Assembly (NCBI GenBank): GCA_963693285.1
Contig: OY848926.1
Span: forward strand, 2,671,001-2,735,000
Direction: 5' to 3'
Length of the DNA stretch: 64,000 bases
DNA from: Xestospongia muta
Lineage: Eukaryota; Porifera; Demospongiae; Haplosclerida; Petrosiidae
Below, piece after piece: positions 11,461 to 23,500 of this stretch. Position 1 is the stretch's first letter. Every line of letters starts with the position of its first letter. A program made the translations under genes and the position numbers. The notes beneath the pieces are model-generated. The model was not told the origin of the DNA, did no database searches, and saw only the letters and a list, made by a program, of their open reading frames with translations.

Positions 11461-12329
11461 ATTAAGTGTGAAAACTGGTTAAATAAGCTGATCTAAAGAG
11501 TTTAGTAAGTTTATCTGTGTTAAATATAGTAATAAAGTAGTCTAAATAGGTTAAAACTCTAAAATAAAGAGTTTAGAGCTTTTTGAAAGTTAAAAAAGAT
11601 TAGAAATTAACTGTGAAAACTGGTTAAATAAGCTGATCTAAGAGTTTAGTAAGCTTATCTGTCTTAAATATACTAATAAAGTAGTCTAAATAGGTTAAAA
11701 CTCTAAAATAAAGAGTTTAGAGCTTTAAGTTAAAAAAGATTAGAAATTAAGTGTGAAACCTGGTTAAATAAGCTGATCTAAAGAGTTTAGTAAGTTTATC
11801 TCTCTTAAATAAACTAATAAAGTAGTCTAAAAAGGTTAAAACTCAAAAATAAAGTGATTAGAGCCTTTTGAAAGTTAAAAAAGATTAGAAATTAACTGTG
11901 AAAACTGGTGAAGCTGATCTAATGAGTTTAGTAAGTTTATCTCTCTTAAATAAACTAATAAAGTAGTCTAAATAGGTTAAAACTCGAAAATAAAGAGTTT
12001 AGAGTTTTTGAAAGTTAAAAAAGATTAGAAATTAACTGTGAAAACTGGTTAAATAAGCTGATCTAAAGAGTTTAGTAAGTTTATCTGTCTTAAATGTAGT
12101 AATAAAGTAGTCTAAATAGGTTAAAACTCTAAAATAAAGAGTTTAGAGCTTTTCGAAAGTTAAAAAAGATTAGAAATTAACTGTGAAAACTGGTTAAATA
12201 AGCTGATCTAAAGAGTTTAGTAGGTTTATCTCATTAAATATAGTAATAAAGTAGTCTAAATAGGTTAAAACTCTAAAATAAAGAGTTTAGAGCTTTTTGA
12301 AAGTTAAAAAAGATTAGAAATTAACTGTG

Positions 12330-14000
12330 AAAACTATTAAAATAAGCTGATCTAAAGAGTTTAGTAAGGTTATCTCTCTTAAATGTACTAATAAAGTAGT
12401 CTAAATAGGTTAAAACTCTAAAATAAAGTGTTTAGAGCTTTTTGAAAGTTAAAAAAGATTAGAAATTAACTGTGAAAACTGGTTAAATAAGCTGATCTAA
12501 AGAGTTTAGTAAGTTTATCTGTCTTAAATATACTAATAAAGTAGTCTAAATAGGTTAAAACTCTAAAATAAAGAGTTTAGAGCTTTTTGAAAGTTAAAAA
12601 AGATTAGAAATTAACTGTGAAAACTGGTTAAATAAGCTGATCTAAAGAGTTTAGTAAGTTTATCTGTCTTAAATATACTAATAAAGTAGTCTAAATAGGT
12701 TAAAACTCTAAAATAAAGAGTTTAGAGCTTTTTGAAAGTTAAAAAAATTAGAAATTAACTGTGAAAACTGGTTAAATAATTTGATCTAAAGAGTTTAGTA
12801 AGTTTATCTGTCTTAAATATACTATTAAAGTAGTCTAAATAGGTTAACACTGTAAAATAAAGAGTTTAGAGCTTTTTGAAAGTGAAACAGATTATAAATT
12901 AAGTGTGAAAACTGGTTAAATAGGCAGAACTATGGACTTTAATAAGTTTATCTGTCTTAAATATACTAATAAAGTAGTCTAAATAGGTTAAAACTCTAAA
13001 CTAAAGAGTTTAGAGCTTTTTGAAAATTAAAAAAGATTAGAAATTAACTGTGAAAACTGGTTGATTAAGCTGATCTAAAGAGTTTAGTAAGTTTATTTTT
13101 CTTAAATATAGTAATAAAGTAGTCTAAATAGGTTAAAACTCTTAAATAAAGTGATTAGAGCTTTTTGAAAGTTTAAAAAGATTAGAAATTAACTGTGAAA
13201 ACTGGTTAAATAAGCTGATCTAAAGAGTTTAGTAAGTTTATCTGTCTTAAATATACTAATAAAGTAGTCTAAATAGGTTAAAACTCTAAAATAAAGAGTT
13301 TAGAGCTTTTTGAAAGTTAAAAAAGATTAGAAATTAACTGTGAAAACTGGTTAAATAAGCTGATCTAAAGAGTTTAGTAGGTTTATCTCATTAAATATAG
13401 TAATAAAGTAGTCTAAATAGGTTAAAACTCTAAAATAAAGAGTTTAGAGCTTTTTGAAAGTTAAAAAAGATTAGAAATTAACTGTGAAAACTATTAAAAT
13501 AAGCTGATCTAAAGAGTTTAGTAAGGTTATCTCTCTTAAATGTACTAATAAAGTAGTCTAAATAGGTTAAAACTCTAAAATAAAGTGTTTAGAGCTTTTT
13601 GAAAGTTAAAAAAGATTAAAAATTAACTGTGAAAACTATTAAATTGAGCTGATCTAAAGAGTTTAGTAAGTTTATCTCTCTTAAATATAGTAATAAAGTA
13701 GTCTAAATAGGTTAAAACTCTAAAATAAAGAGTTTAGAGCTTTTTGAAAGTTAAAAAAGATTAGAAATTAACTGTGAAAACTGGTTAAATAATTTGATCT
13801 AAAGAGTTTAGTAAGTTTATCTGTCTTAAATATACTAATAAAGTAGTCTAAATGGGTTAAAACTGTAAAATAAAGAGTTTAGAGCTTTTTGAAAGTTAAA
13901 CAGATTATAAATTAAGTGTGAAAACTGGTTAAATAGGCAGAACTATGACTTAATAAGTTTATCTGTCTTAAATATATACTAATAAAGTAGTCTAAATAGG
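12330..14000 (+). repeat. Local ~1.0-1.16 kb tandem duplication in block A
   Basis: The variants CTATTAAAATAAGCTG with AGTAAGGTTATC occur at 12334 and 13491 (1157 bp apart, about eight monomers). ATTTGATCTAAAGAG occurs near 12780 and 13795, and the rare AGGCAGAACTATG near 12922 and 13926 (about 1.0 kb, seven monomers). The two spacings differ by about one monomer, which indicates a duplication followed by a monomer loss or gain. Confidence 0.72.
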
Positions 14001-16929
14001 TTAAAACTCTAAACTAAAGAGTTTAGAGCTTTTTGAAAGTTAAAAATATTAGAAATTAACTGTGAAAACTGGTTAAATAAGCTGATCTAAAGAGTTTAGT
14101 AAGTTTATTTTTCTTAAATATAGTAATAAAGTAGTCTAAATAGGTTAAAACTCTAAAATAAAGAGTTTAGAGCTTTTTGAAAGTTAAAAAAGATTAGAAA
14201 TTAACTGTGAAAACTGGTTAAATAAGCTGATCTAAAGAGTTTAGTAAGTTTATCAGTGTGAAATATACTAATAAAGTAGTCTAAATAGGTTAAAACTCTA
14301 AAATAAAGAGTTTAGAGCTTTTTGAAAGTTAAAAACGATTAGAAATTAACTGTGAAAATTGGTTAAATAAACAGATCTAAGGACTTAAATAAGTTTATCT
14401 CTCTTAACTATAGTAATAGAGTAGTCTAAATAGGTTAAAACTCTAAAATAAAGTGTTTAGAGCTTTTTGAAAGTTAAAAAAGATTAAAAATTATCTGTGA
14501 AAACTGGTTAAATAGGCTGATCTAAAGAGCTTAGTAAGTTAATCTGTCCTAAATATACTAATAAAGTAGTCTAAATAGGATAAAACTCTAAAATAAAGAG
14601 TTTAGAGCTTTTTGAAAGTTAAAAAAGATTAGAAATTAACTGTGAAAACTGGTTAAATAAGCTGATCTAAAGAGTTTAGTAAGTTTATCTGTCTTAAATA
14701 TACTAATAAAGTAGTCTAAATAGGTTAAAACTCTAAAATAAAGTGATTAGACCTTTTTGAAAGTTAAAAAAGATTAGAAATTAAGTGTGAAAACTGGTTA
14801 AATAAGCTGATCTGAATAGTTTAGTAAGTTAATCTGTACTAAATATAGTATTAAAGTAGTCTAAATAGGTTAAAACTATAAAATAAAGAGTTTAGAGCTT
14901 TTTGAAAGTTAAAAAAGATTAGAAATTAAGTGTGAAAACTGGTTAAATAAGCTGATCGAAAGAGTTTAGTAAGTTTATCTGTCTTAAATATACTAATAAA
15001 GTAGTCTAAATAGGTTAAAACTCTAAAATAAAGAGTTTAGAGCTTTTTGAAAGTTAAAAAAGATTAGAAATTAACTATGAAAACTGGTTAAATAAGCTGA
15101 TATAAAGAGTTTAGTAAGTTTATCTGTCTTAAATATAGTAATAAAGTAGTCTAAATAGGTTAAAACTCTAACATAAAGAGTTTAGAGCTTTTTGAAAGTT
15201 AAAAAAGATTAGAAATTAACTTTGATAACTGCTTAAATAAGCTGATCTAAAGAGTTTAGTAAGTTTATCTGTCTTAAATATACGAATAAAGTAGTCTAAA
15301 TAGGTTAAAACTCTAAAATAAAGAGTTTAGAGCTTTTTGAAAGTTAAAAAAGATTAGAAATTAACTGTGAAAACTGGTTAAATAAGCTGATCTAAAGAGT
15401 TTAGTAAGTTTATCTGTCTTAAATATATACTAATAAAGTAGTCTAAATAGGTTAAAACTCTAAAATAAAGTGATTAGAGCTTTTTGAAAGTTAAAAAAGA
15501 TTAGAAATTAACTGTGAAAACTGGTTAAATAAGCTGATCTAACGAGTTTAGTAAGTTTATCTGTCTTAAATATACTAATAAAGTAGTCTAAATAGGTTAA
15601 AACTCTAAAATAAAGAGTTTAGAGCTTTTTGAAAGTTAAAAAAGATTAGAAATTAACTGTGAAAACTGGTTAAATTAGCTGATGTAAACAGTTTAGTAAG
15701 TTTATCTGTCTTAAATATACTAATAAAGTAGTCTAAATAGGTTAAAAGTCTAAAATAAAGAGTTTAGATCTTTTTGAAAGTTAAAAAAAATTAGAAATTA
15801 AGTGTGAAAACTGGTTAAATAAGCTGATCTAAACAGTTTAGTAAGTTTATCTGTCTTAAATATACTAATAAAGTAGTCTAAATAGGTTAAAACTCTAAAA
15901 TAAAGAGTTTAGAGCTTTTTGAAAGTTAAAAAAGATTAGAAATTAACTGTGAAAACTGGTTAAATAAGCTGATCTAAAGAGTTTAGTAAGTTTATCTCTC
16001 TTAAATATACTAATAAAGTAGTCTAAATAGGTTAAAACTCTAAAATAAAGAGTTTAGAGCTTTTTGAAAGTTAAAAAAGATTAGAAATTCACTGTGAAAA
16101 TTGGTTAAATAAGCAGATCGAAGGACTTAAATAAGTTTAAAGGTCTGAAATATAGTAATAAAGTAGTCTAAATAGGTTAAAACTCTAAAATAAAGAGTTT
16201 AAAGGTTTTTGAAAGTTAAAAAAGATTAGAAATTATCTGTGAAAACTGGTTAAATAATCTGATCTAAAGAGTTTAGTAAGTTTGTCTATCTTAAATATAC
16301 TAATAAAGTAGTCTAAATAGGTTAAAACTCTAAAATAAAGTGATTAGAGCATTTTGAAATTTAAAAAAATTAGAAATTAACTGTAAAAACTGGTTAAATA
16401 AGCTGATCTAAAGAGTTTAGCAAGATTATCTGTGTTAAATATACTAGTAAAGTAGTCTAAATAGGTTAAAACTCTAAAATAAAGAGTTTAGAGCTTTTCG
16501 AAAGTTAAAAAAATTAGAAATTAACTGTAAAAACTGGTTAAATAAGCTGATCTAAAGAGTTTAGTAAGTTTATCTGTCTTAAATATACTAATAAAGTAGT
16601 CTAAATAGGTTAAAACTCTAAAATAAAGAGTTTAGAGCTTTTCGAAAGTTAAAAAAGATTAGAAATTAACTGTGAAAACTGGTTAAATAAGCTGATCTAA
16701 AGAGTTTAGTAAGTTTATCTGTCTTAAATATACTAATAAAGTAGTCTAAATAGGTTAAAACTCTAAAATAAAGTGATTAGAGCTTTTTGAAAGTTAAAAA
16801 AGATTAGAAATTAACTGTGAAAACTGGTTAAATAAGCTGATCTAAAGAGTTTAGTAAGTTTATCTGTCTTAAATATACTAATAAAGTAGTCTAAATAGGT
16901 TAAAACTCTAAAATAAAGAGTTTAGAGCT

Positions 16930-16985
16930 TTTTGAAAGTAAAAAGATTATTCACAGTTAATTTCTAATCTTTTTTAACTTTCAAA
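16930..16985. other. Orientation switch 1 (A to B) with 15-nt-spaced inverted repeat
   Basis: The '+' array ends at monomer position 14 (GATTA, 16945-16949). The '-' array starts at once with TTCACAG (16950), the complement of monomer position 29. The flanks form an imperfect inverted repeat, GAAAGTAAAAAGATTA (16934-16949) against TAATCTTTTTTAACTTTC (from 16965), around the 15-nt spacer 16950-16964. The mismatch is a shortened A-run in the last '+' monomer. No extra bases and no mobile-element ends are present. Variant order outward on the two sides is not mirrored. Confidence 0.93.
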
Positions 16986-17599
16986 AAGCTCTAAACTCTT
17001 TATTTTAGAGTTTTAATCTATTTAGACTACTTTATTAGTATATTTAAGACAGATAAACTTCCTAAACTCTTTAGATCAGCTTATTTAACCAGTTTTCACA
17101 GTTAATTTCTAATCTTTTTTAACTTTCAAAAAGCTCTAAACTCTTTATTTTAGAGTTTTAACCTATTTAGACTACTTTATTAGTATATTTAAGACAGATA
17201 AACTTACTAAACTCTTTAGATCAGCTTATTTAACCAGTTTTCACACTTAATTTCTAATCTTTTTTAACTTTCAAAAAGCTCTAAACTCTTTATTTTAGAG
17301 TTTTAACCTATTTAGACTACTTTATTAGTATATTTAAGAGAGATAAACTTCCTAAACTCTTTAGATCAGCTTATTTAACCAGTTTTCACAGTTAATTTCT
17401 AATCTTTTTAACTTTCAAAAAGCTCTAAACTCTTTATTTTGGAGTTTTAACCTATTTAGACTACTTTATTAGTATATTTAAGACAGATAAACTTACTAAA
17501 CTCTTTAGATCAGCTTATTTAACCAGTTTTCACAGTTAATTTCTAATCTTTTTTAACTTTCGAAAAGCACTAAAATCTTTATTTTAGAGTTTTAACCTA

Positions 17600-20500
17600 T
17601 TTAGACTACTTTATTAGTATATTAAAGACAGATTAACTTACTAAACTCTTTAGATCAGCTTATTTAACCAGTTTTCACAGTTCATTTCTAATCCTTTTTA
17701 ACTTTCAAAAAGCTCTAAACTCTTTATTTTAGAGTTTTAACCTATTTAGACTACTTTAATAGTATATTTAATACAGATTAACTTAGTAAACTCTTTAGAT
17801 CAGCATATTTAACCAGTTTTCACACTTAATTTCTAATTTTTTTTAACCTTAAAAAAGCTCTAAACTCTTTATTTTAGAGTTTTAACCTATTTAGACTACT
17901 TTATTACTATATTTAAGACAGATAAACTTATTAAACTCTTTAGATCAGCTTATTTAACCATTTTTCACAGTTAATTTCTAATCTTTTTAACTTTCAAAAA
18001 GCTCTAAACTCTTGATTTTGGAGTTTTAACCTATTTAGACTACTTTATTAGTATATTTAAGACAGATAAACTTACTAAACTCTTTAGATCAGCTTATTTA
18101 ACCAGTTTTCACAGTTAATTTCTAATCTTTTTAAACTTTCAAAAAGCTCTAAACTCTTTATTTTAGAGTTTTAACCTATTTAGACTACTTTATTAGTATA
18201 TTTAAGACAGATAAACTTACTAAACTCTTTAGATCAGCTTATTTAACCAGTTTTCACACTTAATTTCTAATCCTTTTTAACTTTCAAAAAGCTATAAACT
18301 CTTTATTTTAGAGTTTTAACCTATTTAGACTACTTTATTACTATATTTAAGACAGATAAACTTAAAAACTCTTTAGATCAGCTTATTTAACCAGTTTTCA
18401 CACTTAATTTCTAATCTTTTTTAACTTTCAAAAAGCTCTAAACTCTTTATTTTAGAGTTTTAACCTATTTAGACTACTTTATTAGTATATTTAAGACAGA
18501 TAAACTTACTAAACTCTTTAGATCAGCTTATTTAACCAGTTTTCACACTTAATTTCTAATCTTTTTTAACTTTCAAAAAGCTCTAAACTCTTTATTTTAG
18601 AGTTTTAACCTATTTAGACTACTTTATTAGTATATTTAAGACAGATAAACTTACTAAACTCTTTAGATCAGCTTATTTAACCAGTTTTCACAGTTAATTT
18701 CTAATCTTTTTTAACTTTCAAAAAGCTCTAATCACTTTATTTTAGAGTTTTAACCTATTTAGACTACTTTATTAGTATATTTAAGACAGATAAACTTACT
18801 AAACTCTTTAGATCAGCTTATTTAACCAGTTTTCACAGTTAATTTCTAATCTTTTTTAACTTTCAAAAAGCTCTAAACTCTTTATTTTAGAGTTTTAACC
18901 TATTTAGACTACTTTATTAGTATATTTAAGACAGATAAACTTACTAAACTCTTTAGATCAGCTTATTTAACCAGTTTTCACACTTAATTTCTAATCTTTT
19001 TTAACTTTCAAAAAGCTCTAAACTCTTTATTTTAGAGTTTTAACCTATTTAGACTACTTTATTAGTATATTTAAGACAGATAAACTTACTAAACTCTTTA
19101 GATCAGCTTATTTAACCAGTTTTCACACTTAATTTCTAATCTTTTTAACTTTCAAAAAGCTCTAAACTCTTTATTTTAGTGTTTTAACCTATTTAGACTA
19201 CTTTACTAGTATATTTAAGACAGATAAACTTACTAAACTCTTTAGATCAGCTTATTTAACCAGTTTTCACAGTTAATTTCTAATCTTTTTTAACTTTCAA
19301 AAAGCTCTAAACTCTTTATTTTAGAGTTTTAACCTATTTAGACTACTTTATTAGTATATTTAAGACAGATAAACTTACTAAACTCTTTAGATCAGCTTAT
19401 TTAACCAGTTTTCACAGTAAATTTCTAATCTTTTTAACTTTCAAAAAGCTCTAAACTCTTTATTTTGGAGTTTTAACCTATTTAGACTACTTTATTAGTA
19501 TATTTAAGACAGATAAACTTACTAAACTCTTTAGATCAGCTTATTTAACCAGTTTTCACACTTAATTTCTAATCCTTTTTAACTTTCAAAAAGCTATAAA
19601 CTCTTTATTTTAGAGTTTTAACCTATTTAGACTACTTCATTACTATATTTAAGACAGATAAACTTAAAAACTCTTTAGATCAGCTTATTTAACCAGTTTT
19701 CACACTTAATTTCTAATCTTTTTTAACTTTAAAAAAGCTCTAAACTCTTTATTTTAGAGTTTTAACATATTTAGACTACTTTATTAGTATATTTAAGACA
19801 GATAAACTTACTAAACTCTTTAGATCAGCTTATTTAACCAGTTTTCACAGTTAATTTCTAATCTTTTTTAACTTTCAAAAAGCTCTAAACTCTTTATTTT
19901 AGAGTTTTAACCTATTTAGACTACTTTATTAGTATATTTAAGACAGATAAACTTACTAAACTCTTTAGATCAGCTTATTTAACCAGTTTTCACAGTTAAT
20001 TTCTAATCTTTTTTAACTTTCAAAAAGCTCTAATCACTTTATTTTAGAGTTTTAACCTATTTAGACTACTTTATTAGTATATTTAAGACAGATAAACTTA
20101 CTAAACTCTTTAGATCAGCTTATTTAACCAGTTTTCACAGTTAATTTCTAATCTTTTTTAACTTTCAAAAAGCTCTAAACTCTTTATTTTAGAGTTTTAA
20201 CCTATTTAGACTACTTTATTAGTATATTTAAGACAGATAAACTTACTAAACTCTTTAGATCAGCTTATTTAACCAGTTTTCACACTTAATTTCTAATCTT
20301 TTTTAACTTTCAAAAAGCTCTAAACTCTTTATTTTAGAGTTTTAACCTATTTAGACTACTTTATTACTATATTTAAGACAGATAAACTTACTAAACTCTT
20401 TAGATCAGCTTATTTAACCAGTTTTCACAGTTAATTTCTAATCTTTTTTAACTTTCAAAAAGCTCTAAACTCTTTATTTTAGAGTTTTAACCTATTTAGA

Positions 20501-23500
20501 CTACTTTACTAGTATATTTAAGACAGATAAACTTACTAAACTCTTTAGATCAGCTTATTTAACCAGTTTTCACAGTTAATTTCTAATCTTTTTTAACTTT
20601 CAAAAAGCTCTAAACTCTTTATTTTAGAGTTTTAACCTATTTAGACTACTTTATTAGTATATTTAAGAGAGATAAACTTCCTAAACTCTTTAGATCAGCT
20701 TATTTAACCAGTTTTCACAGTTAATTTCTAATCTTTTTAACTTTCAAAAAGCTCTAAAGTCTTTATTTTGGAGATTTAACCTATTTAGACTACTTTATTA
20801 GTATATTTAAGACAGATAAACTTACTAAACTCTTTAGATCAGCTTATTTAACCAGTTTTCACACTTAATTTCTAATCTTTTTTAACTTTCGAAAAGCACT
20901 AAAATCTTTATTTTAGAGTTTTAACCTATTTAGACTACTTTATTAGTATATTAAAGACAGATTAACTTACTAAACTCTTTAGATCAGCTTATTTAACCAG
21001 TTTTCACAGTTCATTTCTAATCCTTTTTAACTTTCAAAAAGCTCTAAACTCTTTATTTTAGAGTTTTAACCTATTTAGACTACTTTAATAGTATATTTAA
21101 TACAGGTTAACTTAGTAAACTCTTTTGATCAGCATATTTAACCAGTTTTCACACTTAATTTCTAATTTTTTTTAACTTTAAAAAAGCTCTAAACTCTTTA
21201 TTTTAGAGTTTTAACCTATTTAGACTACTTTATTAGTATATTTAAGACAGATAAACTTATTAAACTCTTTAGATCAGCTTATTTAACCATTTTTCACAGT
21301 TAATTTCTAATCTTTTTAACTTTCAAAAAGCTCTAAACTCTTTATTTTAGAGTTTTAACCTATTTAGACTACTTTATTAGTATATTTAAGACAGATAAAC
21401 TTACTAAACTCTTTAGATCAGCTTATTTAACCAGTTTTCACACTTAATTTCTAATCTGTTTTAACTTTAAAAAAGCTCTAAACTCTTTATTTTAGAGTTT
21501 TAACATATTTAAGACAGATAAACTTACTAAACTCTTTAGATCAGCTTATTTAACCAGTTTTCACAGTTAATTTCTAATCTTTTTTAACTTTCAAAAAGCT
21601 CTAAACTCTTTATTTTAGAGTTTTAACCTATTTAGACTACTTTATTAGTATATTTAAGACAGATAAACTTACTAAACTCTTTAGATCAGCTTATTTAACC
21701 AGTTTTCACAGTTAATTTCTAATCTTTTTTAACTTTCAAAAAGCTCTACTCACTTTATTTTAGAGTTTTAACCTATTTAGACTACTTTATTAGTATATTT
21801 AAGACAGATAAACTTACTAAACTCTTTAGATCAGCTTATTTAACCAGTTTTCACAGTTAATTTCTAATCTTTTTTAACTTTCAAAAAGCTCTAAACTCTT
21901 TATTTTAGAGTTTTAACCTATTTAGACTACTTTATTAGTATATTTAAGACAGATAAACTTACTAAACTCTTTAGATCAGCTTATTTAACCAGTTTCACAG
22001 TTAATTTCTAATCTTTTTTAACTTTCAAAAAGCTCTAAACTCTTTATTTTAGAGTTTTAACCTATTTAGACTACTTTATTAGTATATTTAAGACAGATAA
22101 ACTTACTAAACTCTTTAGATCAGCTTATTTAACCAGTTTTCACAGTTAATTTCTAATCTTTTTTAACTTTCAAAAAGCTCTAAACTCTTTATTTTAGAGT
22201 TTTAACCTATTTAGACTACTTTATTAGTATATTTAAGACAGATAAACTTACTAAACTCTTTAGATCAGCTTATTTAACCACTTTTCACAGTTAATTTCTA
22301 ATCTTTTTTAACTTTCAAAAAGCTCTAAACTCTTTATTTTAGAGTTTTAACCTATTTAGACTACTTTATTAGTATATTTAAGACAGATAAACTTACTAAA
22401 CTCTTTAGATCAGCTTATTTAACCAGTTTTCACAGTTAATTTCTAATCTTTTTTAACTTTCAAAAAGCTCTAAACTCTTTATTTTAGAGTTTTAACCTAT
22501 TTAGACTACTTTATTAGTATATTTAAGAGAGATAAACTTACTAAACTCTTTAGATCAGCTTATTTAACCAGTTTTCACACTTAATTTCTAATCTTTTTTA
22601 ACTTTCAAAAAGCTCTAAACTCTTTATTTTAGAGTTTTAACCTATTTAGACTACATTACTAGTATATTTAAGAGAGATAAACTTACTAAACTCTTTAGAT
22701 CAGCTTATTTAACCAGTTTTCACACTTAATTTCTAATCTTTTTTAACTTTCAAAAAGCTCTAAACTCTTTATTTTAGAGTTTTAACCTATTTAGACTACT
22801 TTATTAGTATATTTAAGAGAGATAAACTTCCTAAACTCTTTAGATCAGCTTATTTAACCAGTTTTCACAGTTAATTTCTAATCTTTTTAACTTTCAAAAA
22901 GCTCTAAACTCTTTATTTTAGAGTTTTAACCTATTTAGACTACTTTATTAGTATATTTAAGACAGATAAACTTACTAAACTCTTTAGATCAGCTTATTTA
23001 ACCAGTTTTCACAGTTAATTTCTAATCTTTTTTAACTTTCGAAAAGCACTAAAATCTTTATTTTAGAGTTTTAACCTATTTAGACTACTTTATTAGTATA
23101 TTAAAGACAGATTAACTTACTAAACTCTTTAGATCAGCTTATTTAACCAGTTTTCACAGTTCATTTCTAATCCTTTTTAACTTTCAAAAAGCTCTAAACT
23201 CTTTATTTTAGAGTTTTAACCTATTTAGACTACTTTCATAGTATATTTAAGACAGATAAACTTACTAAACTCTTTAGATCAGCTTATTTAACCAGTTTTC
23301 ACACTTAATTTCTAATCTTTTTTAACTTTCAAAAACCTCTAAACTCTTTATTTTAGAGTTTTAACCTATTTAGACTACTTTATTAGTATACTTAAGACAG
23401 ATAAACTTAAAAACTCTTTAGATCAGCTTATTTAACCAGTTTTCACACTTAATTTCTAATCTTTTTTAACTTTCAAAAAGCTCTAAACTCTTTTTTTAGA

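Larger units (their letters stand above)
1..16949 (+). repeat. Satellite block A: ~117 tandem 145-bp monomers, purine-rich sense
   Basis: Uninterrupted head-to-tail array of an AT-rich monomer. Successive copies of the motif GAAAACTGGTTAAATAAG lie 144-145 bp apart (for example 1631, 1776, 1920), which sets the period. Monomers differ by scattered substitutions and 1-bp slips, mostly in the A-run after GTTA. Segments near monomer positions 80-125 (AATATACTAATAAAGTAG and following) are nearly invariant. The stretch around GCTGATCTAAAGAG and TCTGTCTT varies most. The block holds a truncated monomer near 175, a 2.4 kb duplication (4.2-6.65 and 7.56-9.84 kb), a 5-monomer higher-order unit (6.3-11.4 kb) and a local duplication of about 1 kb at 12.3-14.0 kb. 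There are stops in every frame, and 145 is not a multiple of 3, so any chance reading frame shifts each unit. I see no genes. A pericentromeric or centromeric role is inference. Confidence 0.97.

Noticed and set aside
16560..16920. Consensus-like monomers before switch 1 as a functional boundary element
   Set aside because: They are ordinary '+' monomers with common variants (TTTTCGAAAG, AAAGTGATTAG). Nothing distinguishes them from the rest of block A.
16934..16982. A perfect giant palindrome centred on switch 1
   Set aside because: The arms match only at the level of the monomer. The order of variant monomers is not mirrored outward, so it is inverted-orientation satellite rather than a true long palindrome.
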